In this document: one piece after another, positions 59,597 to 64,000 of the stretch
How positions within the stretch are numbered: the stretch's first letter is position 1
Layout: every line of letters starts with the position of its first letter
Assembly (NCBI RefSeq): GCF_016508255.1
Contig: NZ_JADVKT010000008.1
Coordinates: 1-64,000 of the forward strand
Direction of reading: 5' to 3'
Origin: Acinetobacter calcoaceticus
Lineage (GTDB): Bacteria > Pseudomonadota > Gammaproteobacteria > Pseudomonadales > Moraxellaceae
Length of the DNA stretch: 64,000 nt
Notes under the pieces: model-generated
Seen by the model: the letters and a program-made list of their open reading frames with translations, nothing else
Database searches by the model: none
Told to the model about the DNA's origin: nothing
Position numbers and translations under genes: made by a program

Positions 59597-60481
59597 TTAA
59601 ATCTGATCTTCACAGAATTGTAAAAATGCTTTGAGGCCAGGGCCTTGATATTTTTGACGGTGTACCAACATGTAAAGCGGGCGAGTCAGTTGCCAGAATG
59701 GCGTATCTAAAATAACGAGTTGTCCTTTTTCAATTAAAGGTTCAATAGCGAGTTTAGAGATACAAGACATTCCTAAACCACCTGCAACGATTTTCAAGAT
59801 TGCTTCATTGTGACCGAGGGTTAGGCGAATATTTGCGTCTGGTAGGTCTTGCAAAATAGCATTATCAAACACTTCACGAGTTCCCGAACCTTCCTCACGT
59901 AAAATCCATTCGGCTTGATAAAAATCGTGTGCAGTTAAAGGTCGGTTTAAACGTGCTAGAGGGTGACTAGGGGAGCAGCATACTGCAAGCTCATCATCTC
60001 GCCAGTGAATACATTGGAGTTGAGGTAGGTGACATGAGCCTTCAATTAGTGCTAAATCAAGCTGAAACTGATTGACTGCTTCAATCATTTGGCGTGTGTT
60101 GCCTACCTGTAATTGCAAATGTGCTTTAGGGTGATGTTGTAAAAAGTTCGCCATTAAATCTGGCATGAGGTAATCACTGATCGTTAGAGTTGCCCCAATA
60201 CGTAAATCAATGCTTTGTAACTCACCTTTTGCAGCTTGCTCAAAAGCTTCACAGCGACCTAATATTTCTAGCGCTTGTGGCAATAAAAAGCGACCAAGAT
60301 CATTAAGTTGTAGTCGTTTACCTAAACGGTCAAATAGAGGAGCACCAAGACCATCCTCTAAATCGGCTAAAGCCATACTTGCTGCACTTTGCGTCAGTCT
60401 GACCGCATCACTGGCTTTGGTGACAGTTCCTTCTTGAGCGACTGCTACAAAAACAGCCAACTGGCGTAATGTCATGCGCAT
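59597..60481 (-). CDS. finR: LysR-family regulator (FinR-like)
   Basis: A 294-residue LysR-type regulator. The winged helix (TVTKASDAVRLTQSAASMALADLEDGL) and a CysB/CysL-like effector domain (LREEGSGTREVFD) are visible. It is divergent from the ferredoxin-NADP reductase gene, the arrangement known for FinR and fpr in Pseudomonas, where FinR activates fpr under oxidative stress or sulfite. A second ATG two codons later is equally possible. Function is inferred from context and resemblance. Confidence 0.75.
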   Translation of the reverse strand: MRMTLRQLAVFVAVAQEGTVTKASDAVRLTQSAASMALADLEDGLGAPLFDRLGKRLQLNDLGRFLLPQALEILGRCEAFEQAAKGELQSIDLRIGATLTISDYLMPDLMANFLQHHPKAHLQLQVGNTRQMIEAVNQFQLDLALIEGSCHLPQLQCIHWRDDELAVCCSPSHPLARLNRPLTAHDFYQAEWILREEGSGTREVFDNAILQDLPDANIRLTLGHNEAILKIVAGGLGMSCISKLAIEPLIEKGQLVILDTPFWQLTRPLYMLVHRQKYQGPGLKAFLQFCEDQI

Positions 60482-60567
60482 GTTTAAAAAGCCTTAACGT
60501 TTAAAAGTATTCATTATTTCGGCTGTCATGCTAACATGAGCGCACTATTTCATGCCACGTTGAAATC

Positions 60568-61329
60568 ATGTCAATTGAAAAATTTAGCGTAGAAAAAGTT
60601 TTATCTGTACACCGCTGGACACCAACTCTTTTCAGTTTCACTATGACCCGCCCTGCACATTTTAAATTCACCGCTGGGCAGTTTGCACGTATTGGATTGA
60701 AAGTTGGAGAGGAACTTGTTGTTCGTGCCTATTCGGTGGTGTCTTCTCCATTTGATGAAACGCTAGAATTTTTCTCGATTGTGGTACCTGATGGTGCATT
60801 TACATCAAATCTTCAATATTTGAGGGTAGGAGACGAGCTTTATTTAGAAAAAATACCTTATGGTTATCTTACTTTAGCTCGCTATCAACAGCCTTTACCG
60901 CATGATTTATGGTTATTAGCAACGGGTACAGGTTTGGCTCCGTTTTTGTCGATGCTACAAGACTTCGACACATGGTCTAAATATCAAAAGATCAATTTGG
61001 TTTACAGTGTACGTACTGCAGCTGAGTTAGCTTATGTCGATCGTATTCAAGAGATTGCTGAAACCTTTGGAGAAGGGCACGTCGGTTTTAAATTTATTCC
61101 AATTATCACTCGTGACCCATCAGCGCAGCTACATGACCGTTTACCAGTTTTGATTGAAAACGGTGAATTAGAAAAAGTTGCTGGTATAGAATTGAGCCCT
61201 GCAACAAGCCATGTCATGCTTTGTGGAAACCCAGAAATGGTGGATGATACGAAAGAGGCTTTAAAACGCCGTGGTTTGACGATGAATCGTCGAGGTGAGG
61301 GGAATATTGCAGTAGAAAATTACTGGTAA
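60568..61329 (+). CDS. fpr: Ferredoxin--NADP+ reductase
   Basis: A 253-residue FAD enzyme that exchanges electrons between NADPH and ferredoxin/flavodoxin in redox-stress defence. The FAD motif RAYSVVSSP (about 53-61) and the nucleotide motif TGTGLAPFLSM (about 117-127) are present. CGNPEMVDDT and the aromatic C-terminus ENYW are typical of the bacterial group. No strong Shine-Dalgarno. It is divergent from the finR-like gene with an 86-base gap. Confidence 0.92.
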   Translation: MSIEKFSVEKVLSVHRWTPTLFSFTMTRPAHFKFTAGQFARIGLKVGEELVVRAYSVVSSPFDETLEFFSIVVPDGAFTSNLQYLRVGDELYLEKIPYGYLTLARYQQPLPHDLWLLATGTGLAPFLSMLQDFDTWSKYQKINLVYSVRTAAELAYVDRIQEIAETFGEGHVGFKFIPIITRDPSAQLHDRLPVLIENGELEKVAGIELSPATSHVMLCGNPEMVDDTKEALKRRGLTMNRRGEGNIAVENYW

Positions 61330-61377
61330 CAAACGACAATTAAAAGAACTTTAAAATTATTTTTATGGATATGTTTA

Positions 61378-61800
61378 TTAATGGACAAACATATCCATAA
61401 ATTCACGAATTTCTGCAATTGCACTGTCTACGTCGCTTGAAAGCCAAGTAGGTTCAAAAAGGCCTGCATAATGTTCTAAACGGTCTTGGGGAACAACTAA
61501 GCGAACAGGACAATCTTCTTCAAGTAGACGCCAAGGTAAAATCGGAACTTCATTGTCCAAAAAAATATTGATATTACGAATATCAACAATCATCGCGTTA
61601 ATGCAGTCAGGAAATGGCATGACTGAAAACTCTTCAGTGCGACGACGAAAATACTCTAAATCACCCCATTTGAGTTCATAACTTGGTTTATTAAATTCAA
61701 TAATACCAATGAGATGTTCATCTCTTGTCTGGTGTAGATAACATTGATGTGTGACGTCAGTGTCGAGATCAAGAGTTACGTTTTGCTGACGATACATCAT
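61378..61800 (-). CDS. Conserved hypothetical protein
   Basis: A 140-residue acidic soluble protein I do not recognise. The pattern (GIIEFNKPSYELKWGDLEYFRRR, MIVDIRNINIFLD, CPVRLVVPQDRLEHYA) suggests a STAS- or SpoIIAA-like alpha/beta fold, which is a weak guess. Two successive ATG codons open the frame. It converges with fpr. No operon partner. Confidence 0.6.
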   Translation of the reverse strand: MMYRQQNVTLDLDTDVTHQCYLHQTRDEHLIGIIEFNKPSYELKWGDLEYFRRRTEEFSVMPFPDCINAMIVDIRNINIFLDNEVPILPWRLLEEDCPVRLVVPQDRLEHYAGLFEPTWLSSDVDSAIAEIREFMDMFVH

Positions 61801-62087
61801 AAAATAGAGCAGCTTTAAAACAAGGGGGCTTATTATAGCCTATTTTCTAAAAAGTAAGCGCTAAAACATATTGTATTACAAATGGGACATAGACGAAGTT
61901 CGTGAATAACTAGAAATTATTTTTGATTGTCTAAATTAATGTGTGCAAATTTTATACTATTTTTATTATTTTAAAAGTAGAGTTTTGCAATCACAGACAC
62001 CTTCGCATAATGCTTTTTCACACAATGCAACAAAGCAAATTGCTATGATGAATATAAAGTTAATGATAATAGAAGAGGGGAAAGAAG

Positions 62088-62315
62088 ATGCATGATTTTT
62101 CAAAACCACCTCATGTGACGAGTCCTGAAGAAACTGCGAAAAAAAGAAGATTGCCAGTTTATATTTTAATTATTGTTGGGCTTTTTCTTCTTGCGCTTAT
62201 TGTCTATATGGTTGCTGACCACAACCAGACTCCTAAACAAGAAGGAGCATTTCAAAATGAGACTGCACCACATGTCATGATGAGTACTTCTGATTTGAAA
62301 ACTTACAAAGGATAG
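62088..62315 (+). CDS. Small single-pass membrane protein
   Basis: A 75-residue protein with a proline-rich start (KPPHVTSPEETAKKRR), one hydrophobic helix (about 22-43) and a hydrophilic tail. The positive charges before the helix place the N-terminus in the cytosol. A purine-rich GAGGGGAAAGAAG lies just before the ATG. Not recognised. A strong terminator follows. Confidence 0.7.
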   Translation: MHDFSKPPHVTSPEETAKKRRLPVYILIIVGLFLLALIVYMVADHNQTPKQEGAFQNETAPHVMMSTSDLKTYKG

Positions 62316-62338
62316 TAAGCCCACCAGTATATCGTGAT

Positions 62339-62374
62339 AAAAAGCCTTTGGGATGTGACCTAAAGGCTTTTTTT
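62339..62374 (+). terminator. Terminator after the small membrane protein
   Basis: AAAAAGCCTTTGGG and CCTAAAGGCTTTTT pair with one G-U around a six-base loop and end in T7. Confidence 0.92.
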
Positions 62375-62542
62375 GCAATCTTTTGCATCAATTTGTTGTA
62401 TTTATGCAGAAGTATGTTGATTGAAAAATATTCAAAACATAAGGTGACATAGACCGCATTTATCGTCATTTTTTACAACGAACTGGTGTTTTTCATTTAC
62501 TGATAACACTGAAAAGAACATAACAATTGAGGACATAACAAT

Positions 62543-64000
62543 ATGAATGAATTTTTTAATGGGCCTCGCGGCGCTCAGTTTGACGCGATGTATTACTGGG
62601 ATCAGTTTCATCCTATTTTAGCTGCAATTGTCATCTTACTGGTGGGCTGGATAATCGCTTTATTGGTTGCGGCGGGTGTAAAAAAACTTCTGCAAAAATT
62701 AAATACCAATGCCAAATTATCTTCGGCTACAGGACGTGCTCCAAATATAGAAGGCCTCGTCTCTAAAGTCATATTCTGGTTTATTCTGATTCTTGCTGTT
62801 GTTGCTGCTTTAAATGTGCTCAACATTAGTGGAGTGAGTGGCCCGTTCAGTAATATGGTGAATCAGGTACTCGTCTATATTCCAAATATTATTGCTGCTG
62901 CGGTGGTGGGTTTTATTGGTTGGATCGTTGCTCGACTGGTGCGGGCAGGGATTACTAATGTGCTCTCGAGAACGCAACTCGATGACAAACTCAGTAGTGA
63001 AGTAGGTGTAGGGGGAATTAGTCAAAATATTGGTGAAATTCTTTACTGGCTTGTATTGTTACTTTTCCTTCCGATTGTTCTTTCAATCTTAGGGTTAACA
63101 GGCTTACTTATTCCTGTGCAGAATATGGTGAATGAGGCAATTGCCTTCTTACCAAATATCTTTATTGCTGGCGTTATCGTTTTTGTTGGTTATATCTTGG
63201 CAAAAATTGTACGCGGTATTGTTGAAGGCTTAATTAATAGCTTAGGTGTTCAAGCTCAAGCGGAAAAAATTGGTCTTTTTAAAAGCTCTAATGTAGGCAA
63301 ATTCTTAGGTTCATTTGTTTTTGCCATCATTATCATTACCACATTGATTGTAGCGTTTGAAGCTTTAGGCATTCAGACAATTTCTCAGCCAGCGACAGCA
63401 ATGCTGAATGAGATCTTACAGGCAATTCCAAACATTATTGCGGCTGGCTTAATTTTACTGGTTGCTTATATTGTTTCTCGTTTTGTTGGACGTTTGGTTG
63501 CAGAGTTAATTGCTGGAACGGGTGTTGATGAAATTCCTGCTAAATTAGATGTACAACGTTTTCTAGGTCAAACTAAAGTATCTAGTGCTGTCGGTTGTCT
63601 AATCGTATTCTTTACCATGCTTTTTGCAGTATCTGAAGCAGCGAATCGTCTTGGTTTTGATCAAATCAGTGGTCTAATTGCAATGTTCATCCATTTCGGT
63701 GCAAACATTCTATTGGGTGCTGTAATTCTAGTGATTGGTTTCTGGCTAGCTAATATTGTAGCGAATGTGGTTCAACGTGGTGAATATAATAGCTCGCGTT
63801 GGTTAGGTAGTTTAGTTCGTGTCTTAATTATTGGTCTAGTACTTGCGCTTGGTTTAAGAGCGATGGGTATTGCGGATTCAATCGTTAATCTTGCATTTGG
63901 TCTGACTCTAGGTGCGGTTGCAGTGGCTTTCGCTCTTGCATTCGGTTTAGGTGGTCGCCAACCAGCAGAACGACTTTTGACTGATTTGCTAGATAAAGCT
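62543..64000 (+). CDS. MscS-family mechanosensitive channel, CmpX-like (truncated by window end)
   Basis: The frame opens at ATG 62543 with GAGGA nine bases upstream and stays open for 486 codons to the window edge. The product is an inner-membrane protein with repeated conserved TM-helix modules: pairs of hydrophobic helices with YIPNIIAAAVVGFIGWIVARLVRAG, FLPNIFIAGVIVFVGYILAKIVRG and AIPNIIAAGLILLVAYIVSRFVGR. These are the repeats of the CmpX type of MscS relatives. The C-terminal portion (FALAFGLGGR) is the pore-like segment. It probably protects against osmotic stress or modulates membrane properties. Confidence 0.85.
   Translation, partial: MNEFFNGPRGAQFDAMYYWDQFHPILAAIVILLVGWIIALLVAAGVKKLLQKLNTNAKLSSATGRAPNIEGLVSKVIFWFILILAVVAALNVLNISGVSGPFSNMVNQVLVYIPNIIAAAVVGFIGWIVARLVRAGITNVLSRTQLDDKLSSEVGVGGISQNIGEILYWLVLLLFLPIVLSILGLTGLLIPVQNMVNEAIAFLPNIFIAGVIVFVGYILAKIVRGIVEGLINSLGVQAQAEKIGLFKSSNVGKFLGSFVFAIIIITTLIVAFEALGIQTISQPATAMLNEILQAIPNIIAAGLILLVAYIVSRFVGRLVAELIAGTGVDEIPAKLDVQRFLGQTKVSSAVGCLIVFFTMLFAVSEAANRLGFDQISGLIAMFIHFGANILLGAVILVIGFWLANIVANVVQRGEYNSSRWLGSLVRVLIIGLVLALGLRAMGIADSIVNLAFGLTLGAVAVAFALAFGLGGRQPAERLLTDLLDKA

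Overview
The window reads as chromosomal DNA of an Acinetobacter species, probably from the calcoaceticus-baumannii complex. It is AT-rich, carries a BfmRS-type two-component pair, a complete nuo operon with fused nuoCD, an Excalibur-domain protein, a darcynin and a MesX/MesD methionine synthase. This assignment rests on protein recognition by eye, not on a search. The ends cut a 7-bp tandem repeat (left) and an MscS-family channel gene (right).

Layout. 1-2.7 kb: adenosine deaminase and a zinc-type dehydrogenase. 2.7-8.0 kb: a glutarate island, with a LysR regulator divergent from glutaryl-CoA dehydrogenase, an AAHS-type carrier and a class III CoA-transferase. 8.0-9.96 kb: TetR plus a glyoxalase-like protein facing an HPP-family membrane protein across a 26-bp perfect palindrome. 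9.97-17.1 kb: a tricarballylate/aconitate island on the minus strand (tcuB, tcuA, a TcuR-like regulator, a ModA-fold protein that is probably aconitate isomerase, a citrate-type MFS carrier and a second TcuR-like paralogue). 17.2-18.9 kb: LysE exporter and divergent LysR regulator. 19.3-22.0 kb: mesX, mesD and a flavin reductase, the last with a structured leader.

22.0-26.5 kb is the most foreign-looking stretch. It holds a GC-richer, structured segment without a convincing large gene, a TetR regulator, an orphan membrane protein, an AT-rich gap, and a two-gene operon pairing an NdpA/YejK-type nucleoid-associated protein with an unrecognised membrane protein. 26.6-29.6 kb: darcynin/TetR and LysR/PhzF divergent pairs. 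29.98-32.85 kb: a three-gene operon of unknown function (unrecognised protein, cysteine desulfurase, EamA exporter). 33.1-37.5 kb: nrdB, an unannotated 44-residue membrane ORF, and nrdA, with a perfect DnaA box upstream of nrdA. 38.1-42.3 kb: bfmRS, a hypothetical protein and a MASE1-GGDEF diguanylate cyclase. 42.8-57.8 kb: the thirteen-gene nuo operon (complex I), closed by a strong terminator. 57.9-64 kb: upp, a cold-shock-domain protein, an Excalibur protein, a finR-like/fpr divergent pair, small hypothetical proteins and the truncated channel gene.

The best candidates for undescribed biology are the NdpA plus membrane-protein pair (24.27-26.47 kb), the desulfurase/unknown/exporter operon (29.98-32.85 kb), the structured leader between mesD and the flavin reductase (21.41-21.51 kb), and the small membrane ORF inside the nrd locus (34.51-34.64 kb). 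No tRNA, rRNA, CRISPR array or intact insertion sequence was seen.
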